From assembly GCA_963457665.1 (NCBI GenBank), contig OY735219.1, positions 38,983,477 through 39,047,476 of the forward strand: DNA of 64,000 nucleotides, written 5' to 3'. Positions 54,839 through 64,000 of this stretch are shown one piece after another. The notes beneath the pieces were generated by a model. The model saw only the letters and a program-made list of their open reading frames with translations, had not been told where the DNA came from and did not search any database. The stretch is from Thysanoteuthis rhombus (lineage: Eukaryota > Mollusca > Cephalopoda > Oegopsida > Thysanoteuthidae). Both the position numbers and the translations under genes were made by a program. Within the stretch, counting starts at the first letter, position 1; each line of letters starts with the position of its first letter.

Positions 54839-55534
54839 TTTTTTGAATAAATTTTATTTTCTGATGATTTTACTGAATCTTTAACATCCTAAGAGGGGAG
54901 ATTTTATGATCATTCATTTAATTAGGTAATTATTTTACAATGCTCATTTTGAAGCTTGAACATTCTGCATTATGATTCATAGAATGTTTAAGCTTCAAGG
55001 TAAAAAAAAATGCGCTCTTCTAAAAATAATGAAAATATCAACTTTTCAAAAATGGTTTGTTGGGCACTTATCATGTGCAACCACTCATTTATTCTACTTG
55101 ACTACTGACAGTTACAAGCAGCCGAATCGCCTCATTTATTCAACAGAAATAGAAATGAAAGTTTTTGTTTTATTCTATAGGTGTATTTTTTTTCTCCACT
55201 CATGAAGAGAAATGTTCCTTTCTAGGGACACAAAATATCTTCTGTAAGTAAAGAGAAAATATACTCTAGTTGCAAATGGTTTTGCACATTTATCAAAGTC
55301 AGAATTTTATTCTGTTAAATAATTTATGATAAGTGACAAAGAGGCTGCTATTGAGCCTTCCCTCGAAGGGATGGGATGAAGCTTGGGTTATCTCCCCTTC
55401 TGGCTGAATCCAACAACCCTTTATTGAATAGCAACAATTTTGTGTTCTTCAAACCATTTTTTTTCTGAAATAATAGACAACAAAATTCTTTTGCAATGAA
55501 ACAAAAATAATATTTTTTTTCAGATTTTATTGAC
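54839..55534. other. No recognisable gene
   Basis: AT-rich sequence. CTCCCCTTCTGGCTGAATCC near 55393 resembles a word at about 28468 and may be another old repeat. Confidence 0.4.
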
Positions 55535-55990
55535 AATAAGTTAGCACTCAGAGAGCACATGCCTCTGCCAACGCCATTGTCCGGGGAAGCAATTGTGTAC
55601 TGATCTGTAAAATTTAATTACTGACTCACATAGCCATTTGCCCATCCTTTTACAAAATTTCATAGAAATTCATTGAGAACTTATGGAGATATGTGGGTAG
55701 ACGTGAACTTTTGACAATATTATGTGATGTGAATATATAACTATGATATAGAGATCATAATTGTACATGGATCCAACCAAAAATTCAATCAGTTCATTTG
55801 TAGTCTATTGTTCATCTTTCCACAAAATTTCATGGAAGTTCATGCAGAACTTTTGGAGATATAGTGTAGACACACAGACAGAAAGATGGACATGACTGAA
55901 TACATATACCTCTTCAACTCCGTTGGTAAAGGAAATTATCAGCCCTGAGGGGCTTGAGAGTAACTAAAGTTCGTTCTCTAGTTTATATAA
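55535..55990 (+). repeat. Repeat family D, copy 2
   Basis: AGAGAGCACATGCCTCTGCC, AACGCCATTGTCCGG, TTCATTGAGAACTTATGGAG, CACAAAATTTCATGGAAGTT and an ACACACAGACAGAAAG end parallel the copy near 2.3 kb. Confidence 0.55.
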
Positions 55991-56324
55991 CACAACACAC
56001 AAAATCGTAAAGTTTAGAGTTATGTTTTTTATCATAAATTATATTATATAATATCATATAGATGAAAGCTTAGTCTTTGAATGATACTGGGTAATCTGAA
56101 AAGAAGTTTGGAAGAAAGCAATTTTCAAGTGGTTCTTTCTTTCCTGCTTGTTGGACTCAATTAAAAATGGCTAGAGAATGTGTCATTTCATTTTTTCATG
56201 TGGTGATTGGATGTGATGTACATAGGTTGAATCAGCTAACTCTGGTTACTTTACAGCAAGAGCCTTGTTTTTTTTTTCAAATCGTTTTGAAGCATAAGAA
56301 CTCAAATTTTGCAGAAAAATTTTA
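55991..56324. other. No recognisable gene
   Basis: AT-rich sequence. Nothing was recognised. Confidence 0.4.
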
Positions 56325-56625
56325 GTGCAGAAAGAAAATTGGGGTCAGAAACATCATAGAATCCATTAGAAAACTCAAATGGCAATGGGCTGGTCATGTT
56401 GCGAGAATGAAAGACAACTGATGGACATCGCGACTCACGACATGGATCCCCAGAGACCACATGTAAAATCAAGGCCGACAAAAAACAAGATGGAGAGATG
56501 AACTAGACAAATTCAGAAAATACTGGTTCCACGACGCCCATGATAGAGAAATGTGGCAGATCCTGGGGAAGGTCTATGTCCAACGACGGACGTTAAAAGA
56601 CTGATGATGATGATGATGATGATGA
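56325..56625 (+). pseudogene. LINE 3' end, short copy
   Basis: It starts within the RNIIESIRKLKWQWAGHVAR region and ends VYVQRRTLKD followed by a (TGA)n tail at about 56601-56626. It keeps the family's 3' junction and is strongly 5'-truncated. Confidence 0.72.
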
Positions 56626-56626
56626 T

Positions 56627-57275
56627 TGTTTTTATGGTTGAAATTTCAGTTCAGAATTCGAATGCAATTAAAAGCTATTCTAAAATTTTTATTGTGCAAA
56701 TCTTTTTGGGAGACAGAGTAGTAAATAAGCAAGTGATGTGGCAACATAATCTCCCATGCAATTCCACACCCAGCTAATGCATCATCGATCATAGAGGCCT
56801 TGAAAGCATAAAGAGTAAAGGTTAGGGATGAGTCTGCCTGCTGAATTGCCACTGGCGGGAGATGATCCTTGTCTTTTTTCTCTTTTGGTCATACTTCTCT
56901 TACTCTGTTGAGTATTTATGTCTCTTCAAAAAAAAAAATTATTTACAACCCAGGGGCAGATCCAGGATTTTGAGCAGGTTTGGGTTCAAGTGGAATTGTT
57001 TTCTTTTACAAATAAGTATGTGAAAAAGAGAAAAATTTCAAACCTCAAAAACAAAAAAGGAATATGTGATCTGGCAATTCTAACATACCATTGTGTCGTA
57101 CATTTCTAGCACTAGGATTGACAAAAGAGTAAGGTAAAAAGTAAGGTAAAAAGAATTGCTCAAAGAAATAGATTAAAAAAATCTATAAAGAATATGATGG
57201 AAGACATTTTACTTATATTAGATGAAAAACGAAATAATAACTTTTTGTTCATAAAGTTGATTCATGATTCATTAT
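56627..57275. other. No recognisable gene
   Basis: AT-rich sequence between two LINE ends of opposite sense. Confidence 0.4.
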
Positions 57276-57720
57276 CATCATAAGTCTTTTAACATTTGTT
57301 GGTGGACATAGACCTTCCCTAGGATTTGCCACACCTCTCAATCGTGGGCGTCATGGAGCCAATACTTTCTGAATTAGTTTAGTTCATCTCCCCATCTTGT
57401 ATTTTTCTGGCCTCTGTTGCGCATTTTGTCTTTGAGGATCCATGTGGTGAGTTGTGTTGTCCATCGGTTGTCTGCCATTCTTGCAACATGACCAGCCCAC
57501 TGCCATTTGAATTTTCTAATGGATTCTATAATGTCTCGGACTCCTGTTTTTTTCCTGATGTATTGTGGTGTCTTGTGATTTCTCCGTGTGAGGTTGAGCA
57601 TGTTTCTTTCATATGCCCATTGGCAGGTCAGTCTCTTGGTTAGGTTCCATGTTTCAGGTCCAGAGGTGACTCTCAGGAGAATGTATTGGTTGTATACTCT
57701 TCGTTTTAGGACTGATGGTG
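57276..57720 (-). pseudogene. LINE 3' end, inverted copy
   Basis: Read on the minus strand, LTRRNHKTPQYI, KFKWQWAGHVARMADNRW and TRWGDEL follow in order within one open stretch at 57601-57374. It is the cleanest remaining piece of the family here. The 3' end, at the low-coordinate side, is ATGATTCATTATCATCATAA on the plus strand. It lies opposite in sense to the copy about 650 bp upstream. Confidence 0.75.
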
Positions 57721-58629
57721 CTTTGTGATTACTTGAGATTTTTGTTTTTTTTTATTCATAAAACTTCTCTGTTATTTGGAGAAAACAATTTAATCACGTC
57801 TTGGATCTGCGACAGGAAGCAGCATTCTGAACTCAGAGTCCATCTGATAATTTTTTTTTGATTTTCAGATTTCAAAACAGTAACCTGAAATGAATCAATG
57901 TGTATCTTTATTTATCATTATGAACATGATGCTAGCTGCTCAAGAACCAGAAGTTCTGTCTGTGAGACTGGATCTTAAGCTTCATCTTTTATGAGAATCA
58001 ATAAATAGTTCAAGAATTTGAGGAATCGTTCCTACGCTTTGTGATTGGTTCTATCATGTTATCAGAGTAACTTGTCTTTTATAGTTTTGTTCAATACATC
58101 AACCAACAAATCTGAATAGGAGCACTACTTCTCATGGATAGCCACCCTGGAAGGCTGTCAAATGTGACCAATCTGTCAATATAACTTCTGAATGGACATC
58201 TTTTCTTGTGTGAAGATCTAGTAAGGGATGTTACTCTCAAAACGCAGTTAACATGAATTCCCTCCCTTTAACTTCATAGACATCTACAGAAGGATGGGGC
58301 GGAAATTATAAGTGGTGAGAGTGTTTCAGTATATCAGTCAGTCAGTCAGTCAGTGACGTTGATTGATACTATGGATTTAATAATAGAATAACCACTGACT
58401 TTATTCTTCTCTAAATTGAAAAGAAACTCTAAGGAACGTAACTTTTGATTTACAGTAAAAATTACAAAATATTTCTTATTTCTAAACACTACTAATCAAA
58501 AATATTGACTTGACTAACTCATCAAAATGAAAAATATTAGAAATTTCTGTTTATATAAGCCCTGGTATTACAGGACTTATTAAACTAATACATCAAAACT
58601 TATAATCAGTCCAATGATTTTATATATAC
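57721..58629. other. No recognisable gene; (CAGT)n at 58333-58354
   Basis: AT-rich sequence with one short tetranucleotide run. Confidence 0.45.
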
Positions 58630-59026
58630 ATGACTAGTGTCTTTGAGCAGCATGCTGTGTTGGGGATGATCAATTGAAAAATTGGTGATCAATCCATAAG
58701 TTACTTCTCTCACCTTTTATTGGGCAGTGATCACTAAAAAGTCTGAATTTTCAAAAAAAGAATTTTGGGCACAAAATGGGGACCAATTTAGCATGAATCA
58801 TGTTGCAAATGGAGCCCCCCCCCACTAGGAACCTATTTAGGGGAAATTTAAAAATAAAATGAAAATGTTCTTTTGTAGACATAACAAGGAGTTAATGTTT
58901 AATTTTACAGCCCTCTAGCTCCATTGATGCAGTCTGTATGCATGATACATACATAGATAGCCAACTTAAAAACTGAAGAAACCTTTGTTGACAGTTTTGG
59001 TAATAGTTTTGGTTTATGATTTCTAA
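58630..59026 (-). mobile_element. R1 element, reverse copy
   Basis: CAGCATGCTGTGTTGGGGAT, TCACCTTTTATTGGGCAGTG, CCCTCTAGCTCCATTGATGC and TTGACAGTTTTGGTAATAG lie in reverse R1 order. Confidence 0.77.
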
Positions 59027-59129
59027 TAGTAACACGGCAAATCTTGTTGGTATGAGAAGAAAAAAATGAACAGACACACAAACATACAAACAGACATGAC
59101 TATCAAATATCTGTTGCTTTGCAAATGAT

Positions 59130-59202
59130 ATGCCTAAAGTGTATTTTATCCCTCTCTCTCTCTTTCTCTTCCTTTCTCTCTTTCCCTCTTTCTCTTTCTC
59201 AT

Positions 59203-59234
<32 letters not shown>

Positions 59235-59400
59235 TCGTTGATTCTTGATGTACGAATAAAATCTTTCCCTCTCTTTTCTCTTCTGTCTCTATCCATCATT
59301 TTGAACTCTCCTCTTTTTTTAGTCTTGATTGGATGTCTGAACTTGTCATTGTTGTTAGGTGAGGAAAATAAAGTCAACTCCGTAGGAGTCTGACAGCATA
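59130..59400 (+). repeat. TTTC-rich repeat with conserved 3' end, copy 2
   Basis: CTCT and a (TTTC)n run at about 59203-59236 precede CTATCCATCATTTTGAACTC, GTCTGAACTTGTCATTGTTG and GGAAAATAAAGTCAACTCCG. The 161-codon minus frame and the 87-codon plus frame over it are low-complexity artefacts. Confidence 0.6.
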
Positions 59401-59854
59401 CTAAATCCTAGGCTCTTCCATCTATAGACTACAATACTGGCAATTTTCCCACTTTCGTTATATCATCTCATTTTTGTCATTCAGAACATGGTGCTAACAT
59501 TGAAATGGTGCCTACTCTCTTTGCATTGGACTTGTGATCTTGTTCTAGAGAATGTTCCTGGTATAGTTCTGATATGGTTGTGTCCTTTAGATCCTATGTT
59601 GTCTTGCAATGGGTTTTATCATTTCTTTCTCAGCCGACTGCTTGGTGTTGGCACACATACATTGTGTCTTCTCTCTTAACATGATAACACAGGCCAAATA
59701 TTGTTTACCGTAGTTATTTATTTAAACATTGTTTGAAAGCCGGCATTAGTACTTAGACAGTGAATTTAATCCTCAATCTCCTATTGAGAACACGCCTCCG
59801 CTGACTTGTTACAGTGTCTGGTAGAAAGTTTGGGTTATTTTATCTTTCACTGTT
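59401..59854. other. No recognisable gene
   Basis: Nothing could be supported on either strand. Confidence 0.4.
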
Positions 59855-60262
59855 AGAAACCGTCAACCAAAACTGTCACCTAAACAGTCAGAATAGGTTT
59901 CTTCAGTTTTCAGGTAGGTCCGACTGTCTGATTACATATGTAGCATGTATATAGGCCACACCAAGGAGCTATATGGCTGAAATTTTCAACAATTACCTCT
60001 TGATATGTCCAGGAAAAATGTTTTTTTTTCTTCTTAAATTCCCTTTTAAAATAGGTTTTTAGTGGTGGTGGGGGAGTCAATTTGCAATGTAATTTAATGC
60101 CAAGTTGGTCACTAGTTTATGCCTGCTTGTTTTCCAGAAAATTAAAACTTTCTTGTGATCCAACAAAAGACGAGTCAAGTAACTTATTCATTGATCACCT
60201 CTTATTCCAATTTTTTGATTGATTACTCCCAACATGGCTTGCAGCAAAAAAATGTTTGTCGT
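59855..60262 (+). mobile_element. R1 element, near full length, 3' terminus altered
   Basis: AGAAACCGTCAACCAAAACT, TTCTTCAGTTTTCAGGTAGG, GGAGCTATATGGCTGAAAT, CAACAAAAGACGAGTCAAG and CAACATGGCTTGCAGC are R1 words in order. Confidence 0.75.
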
Positions 60263-60354
60263 GTTCTGTTATTTTATTATTATCGTCTATTTATTCTTTC
60301 TGGAAAATGGAAGGTTAAAGACAAACTGAGGCTTTTTTGTTTTCATAAATTTTG

Positions 60355-60560
60355 TCTTTCAATCAGAGGTGTAGTAGAAAGGGGCCTTTTGAAAATGCCC
60401 CCAGGGCCTTTAATAGAGTCCCTCTCAAAGGTTTTATAAATAGTAGTTCACCATCAGCATTTCCACTCATAAATCCCACTAAATATTTAAGGGGGTTTCT
60501 CAAGGAACCAAACCCTCACTGGCCCCCTTGCCCCCAGCCACGCCTTTGCTATCAACTTAA
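60355..60560 (+). repeat. Repeat family C, copy 2
   Basis: GAAAATGCCCCCAGGGCC, GTTTTATAAATAGTAGTTCA, GCATTTCCACTCATAAATCC and TTTCTCAAGGAACC run in the same order as near 22.5 kb. The frames at 60155-60567 lie across R1 and this repeat and are not genes. Confidence 0.6.
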
Positions 60561-60562
60561 TT

Positions 60563-61178
60563 TTTAAATTGAACATTTAGTCATGTATTAATAAGTCGGT
60601 TCTTGCCACAGTGCCGTTTTTACAGTCTTATAAAAATGTCGCCCCCCCCAAATAAAGTTTAATTCAAGTTTAGTCCAATATTCGGGAGATCAGTCAACTC
60701 TCCAAAATGAGAAAAATTATAGAAGGCAGTATAAAGCTATTACCTCCCTTCAACACGATGTATACTGTACGAACACCCGCATCCTTTAGCTATCCTGTTT
60801 TGGTCTGCTGTAAACCTTGTAGTATGGCATACTATATTCACACACTGGTAAACAATAGTCAGCCTATTTTATTCATGGACATACTGTATCAACTTGGAAG
60901 TTTCAATGTACAGCTTTCTACCTGAGAAATACTCAGGCTCACTTTCTTGGCCTTTCAGCCCCCCCCCCCCCAGCTCTCTGTGCACCAGTGCAATGCACCA
61001 GCTGCACCCACCCCCAGAAGCCCTGCCTGCAGTCCTTTTCACTATTCCTGTAAAAAGATGATGATTACATTAGATCATATCGTGGGATGAGTTAGTGAAA
61101 ATTGTTTGGTCATGTTTTGAATCAAAGACCTCAAGAAAGAAGAAAAATCACTTTAGTGCTAGTGTAATGTTTTTGGAA
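60563..61178. other. No recognisable gene
   Basis: Contains a C-run at 60960-60972. Nothing else was recognised. Confidence 0.4.
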
Positions 61179-61600
61179 ACTGTCACCAGATTTCTTCAGT
61201 TTTCATGTTGGTCTGGCTGGTGATGTGTCTATTACTCGTATATGACACATCAATCGAGCTAGAAGGCTGAAAATTTAAACATGTACACCTTTATATGTCT
61301 AGTAAAAAATGTTTTTTGTTTTTCTTGAAAATACCCCCATAATAGGTTTTTGGTGGGGGTTTCAATTTTTAATCTAAATCTAAGCTAAATGGATCCCTTA
61401 ATTTGTGTCCAGCAGCATTTATGCTTATTTTTTTTTTAAATTCAGACTTTTTTTTAGTGATGACTACTCAACAAAAGGCGAGATGAGAGAAGCAACTTAT
61501 CCATTGATCACCCGTCATTCCAGTTCTTACTCCCAACATGGCATGCTGCTAAAAGATGTTGGCCAGGTGACAGTTTCTATTGTGCGATTAATCAGATCTA
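61179..61600 (+). mobile_element. R1 element, near full length
   Basis: GGAAACTGTCACCAGATTTC, GAGCTAGAAGGCTGAAAATT, CAACATGGCATGCTGCTAAA and GACAGTTTCTATTGTGCG occur in order, ending near GATTAATCAGATCT. Confidence 0.77.
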
Positions 61601-62280
61601 AAAATCTGATGGTGTGCCTTAAAAATTCAAGAAATTATTTAAATTTTTCAAAATCGGTGAAAAAAAAATTGAAGCAACCTGTTGAATGCAAAGGAAAGAA
61701 TCATTTGAAATCTTAATGAAATGTGTAATGATTTGAAAAATGTCACTGGATACTTCATTAAAATTAGTTAATATTCAACTGTTTTTAAAAAAGAAAAATG
61801 TGTTGCTTCTCAAGCTGAAATCAAAACTAATTGATAAGTCAGCGATAATTTCATGTGATATTTTCTTAATAATAATCTTACTAGCCGAGCTAGAGGAAAT
61901 TCCATGGTTTACTTGGGGAACGACCACCAAGGAATTAAGATCAATACAGCATTTTATTCTCCATTCAAGAGTTACAATACGTGTATACACAATACAACAA
62001 AATAAATTGAATAAAGTAAAGAAATGAATTAAACTATTGTTTAAACGGCTGTTTTATTCTTCCTATGTGTCTCTGTTTCATTCTCTCTGTATCATCAGTG
62101 TACGTTCCTTCCAATCCCTCTCGTTTTTTCCTCTCTTGTTAAAACGTGATTCAAGCAGTGAGCAGTCAAGCCCATCTCTCTTTTCCCCCCCTCTTCAAAA
62201 CATAAGAACTATCATGATTTGATTGATAGAGAGAGTAACAGTTATGCACTTTAATTATTGTGATTAAATACTGAGTTATA
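61601..62280. other. No recognisable gene
   Basis: AT-rich, then a pyrimidine-rich stretch at about 62050-62200. The frames at 61740-62222 are not recognised. Confidence 0.4.
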
Positions 62281-62350
62281 AGAAACTGTCAACTTAGGTT
62301 TCTCTCAGTTTTTTTGCTGGTCTGGTTGGTTGGCTCTATGTATGTATTTA
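62281..62350 (+). mobile_element. R1 element, 5' fragment
   Basis: AGAAACTGTCAACTTAGGTT, TCTCAGTTTTTTTGCTGGTC and TGGTTGGTTGGCTCTATGTA are the R1 start. It breaks off after about 70 bp. Confidence 0.6.
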
Positions 62351-62753
62351 TTATTGTGATTGAATATTGAGTAATTTCTTTTCTTATTTCATCTTGGATA
62401 TTGTTTATATTTTATTGTTTATATCTTATATAAAATATGAAATCATGAAAACATTACTGTATAATACTGAATCATTGAAGCCCTACAAATCACCAACCAA
62501 CCAGCCAAGTGGGCAACAGATTCTTCTCTCTTTGCTCATCTTTTTGTGAGTGTCTTGCCGGATGCTCATTGGTACATTTTTTGAGCTACAATCTTGAAAA
62601 TTTGCATATGTATACTACTGGACACCGTGTAAAAACGGTATTTTCATTTTTCCAAAGGAGTGATTTTCGGCCAACAATGACCAAATTGTGTGCTGGTATT
62701 TTCTCAGATAATTCTCGATAAAGAATCTATTTTTCTAAGATAATTTTAGATTT
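62351..62753. other. No recognisable gene
   Basis: AT-rich sequence. Nothing was recognised. Confidence 0.4.
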
Positions 62754-63117
62754 AGATCATGCATGTACCAGAACTGGTGATGCAAAAATTTATCTAAAAT
62801 TATCTAAATGAAATAGATCTTTTATCTGAAATTATCTTAAAAAAAGATCTATTTTAAAATATTGTTAAAAAACAAATTTTTTATCTAATTAATCTTAAAA
62901 AAAATCTACCATCTAAAATCATCTTTGAAAAAAAGATTTTTTATCTAAAATCAACCCCCAAAAATCTTTTATCTGAAATTATCCTTAATAAATAGATCTT
63001 CTATCTAAAATTATCTAAAAAAATAGATCTTTTATCTGAAATTATCTTTAAGAATAGATCCTTTTAGATGATTTCAGATAATTTTTCAGATAACTAGTTC
63101 TGGTACATGCATGGTCT
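62754..63117. mobile_element. Foldback/MITE-like element with 22-bp inverted ends and tandem interior
   Basis: The left end (62754-62775, CATGCATGTACCAGAACT core) and the right end (63096-63117) are inverted at 21 of 22 positions. Between them about eight degenerate units of roughly 30 bp repeat the words AGATCTTTTATCT and AAATTATCT. The element is not coding. No clear target-site duplication was found by eye. Confidence 0.72.
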
Positions 63118-63325
63118 ATGGTGATTCATTTATGAGAGCTACGGATATTTATTATTAATTTTTGAATCGTATTTCTTTCATTTTATTTCTGTTGCTTTTC
63201 ATTCTAACTCTCAGATCATCATTCCAGGATCGTTCAGTGAGCAAATCAGATTGGAAATAAAGAATAATCTTTCAGTGAGATAAACAAAGACTAGGATGTA
63301 AACCTGGGTATTTCTCAAAATAACA

Positions 63326-63957
63326 GGTCTGGTTATTCACTCAAAAGAAACTGACGCATGATCAATGTCTTTTGGCAGAATGCTGTGTTGAGGATGATCA
63401 ATCAAAAAATTAGAAAAAGCGGGGGATCATCAAATAAGTTACTGCTCTAGCATTCTGTTGGCCAGTGATCACTAAAGAAGTCTGAATTTTCAAAAAACAA
63501 TTGGACACAAACCAAGTGATCAATTTAGCATAAACTTACATTGCAAATTGAAGCATTTTCACTAAAAACCTATTTAGGGGGTAGATTTTGATTAACAAAA
63601 TAAAATGTTCAATAAATGAGTTACTTCTCTTGCTCTTTGTTGGGTAGCAATCACTAAAAAGTCCAAGTTTTCAAGTTTAAAAAAACCAATGGTGAATGCT
63701 GCTGGGCACAAACTGACGGATCAATTTAGCATAAACTTACAATGAAAATTGAATCTAAAATAAAACAGAAAAAACTTTTCCTAGGCATAATAAGGAATAA
63801 ATGCATAAATTTTTGGCCCTTTGACTCTATTGGTGTGGTCTGTGTGCATGATACATACATACACACATAATCAGCCAGCCAGCCAGCCAGCCAGACTAAC
63901 TCAAGAACTGAAAAAAACCTATGTTGACAGTTTTGGTGTCAGATTTGGTTGACAGCT
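63326..63957 (-). mobile_element. Two R1 copies in tandem, both reversed
   Basis: 63326-63600 is an R1 copy from CAGGTCTGGTTATTCACTC to AACCTATTTAGGGGGTAG. From about 63609 the R1 sequence starts again in its middle (ATGAGTTACTTCTCTTGCTC) and continues to the R1 5' end, TTGACAGTTTTGGTGTCAG. A (CCAG)n run lies at 63872-63895. Confidence 0.75.
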
Positions 63958-63971
63958 TCCATTCATATTTG

Positions 63972-64000
63972 TTGACCTGATGAAGACCGAAATGTTTGAA
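63972..64000 (+). other. Partial Penelope-like or hammerhead-like terminus at the window edge
   Basis: TTGACCTGATGAAGACCGAA followed by ATGTTTGAA has the words CTGATGA and CGAAATG, but no stem II between them. It is cut off by the window end. Confidence 0.25.

Noticed and set aside
58892..59393. 161-codon Lys/Glu/Arg-rich minus frame and its hydrophobic plus-strand counterpart
   Set aside because: The charged run is the (GAAA)n complement of a TTTC repeat; the ends lie in repeat sequence.

Overview
The window is nuclear DNA from an invertebrate animal, AT-rich (roughly two thirds A+T by eye) and packed with repeats. Both recognisable genes are spliced with GT-AG introns. The mix of 5'-truncated non-LTR retrotransposons, mariner remnants, tRNA-derived SINEs, Penelope-like ends and long TA/TG microsatellites would suit a lophotrochozoan, perhaps a mollusc. 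That assignment is inference, because no marker in the window fixes the taxon.

Only two protein-coding genes can be supported. RPL26 (60S ribosomal protein eL26/uL24) lies on the minus strand at 35931-40331. It has a short non-coding first exon with a 5'TOP-like start and three coding exons that give 143 aa. Its second intron carries two identical 144-bp copies of a probable box H/ACA snoRNA in the host-gene sense, plus a decayed third copy. POMK (protein O-mannose kinase, SGK196) lies on the plus strand at 43295-48717. It has two coding exons giving 353 aa and a 4.36-kb intron that holds a broken mariner element. The two genes are divergently arranged and about 3 kb apart; they share no pathway.

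The rest is transposon-derived or unassigned. From 1 to 35 kb there are many copies of one interspersed element of about 430 bp (called R1 here, TIR-like AGAAACTGTCA), in both orientations and sometimes interrupted by other repeats. This stretch also has a LINE reverse-transcriptase fragment (10.7 kb), a Ty3/gypsy integrase remnant (24.5-25.3 kb), mariner remnants (14.7, 29.2 and 31.0 kb), SINEs with tRNA-like promoter boxes, two large palindromes (17.5 and 30.4 kb) and long TA tracts. From 49 to 64 kb there are more R1 copies, four further LINE 3' ends that finish in TGATGA repeats, a SINE in both orientations, and a 364-bp foldback element with a tandemly repeated interior (62.75-63.12 kb).

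No CRISPR array, operon, rRNA gene or intact tRNA gene was seen. The most unusual signals are the twin snoRNA copies, hammerhead-like cores in Penelope-like ends, the palindromes, and several repeats nested inside each other. Family names R1 and A to K are local labels used only for this window.
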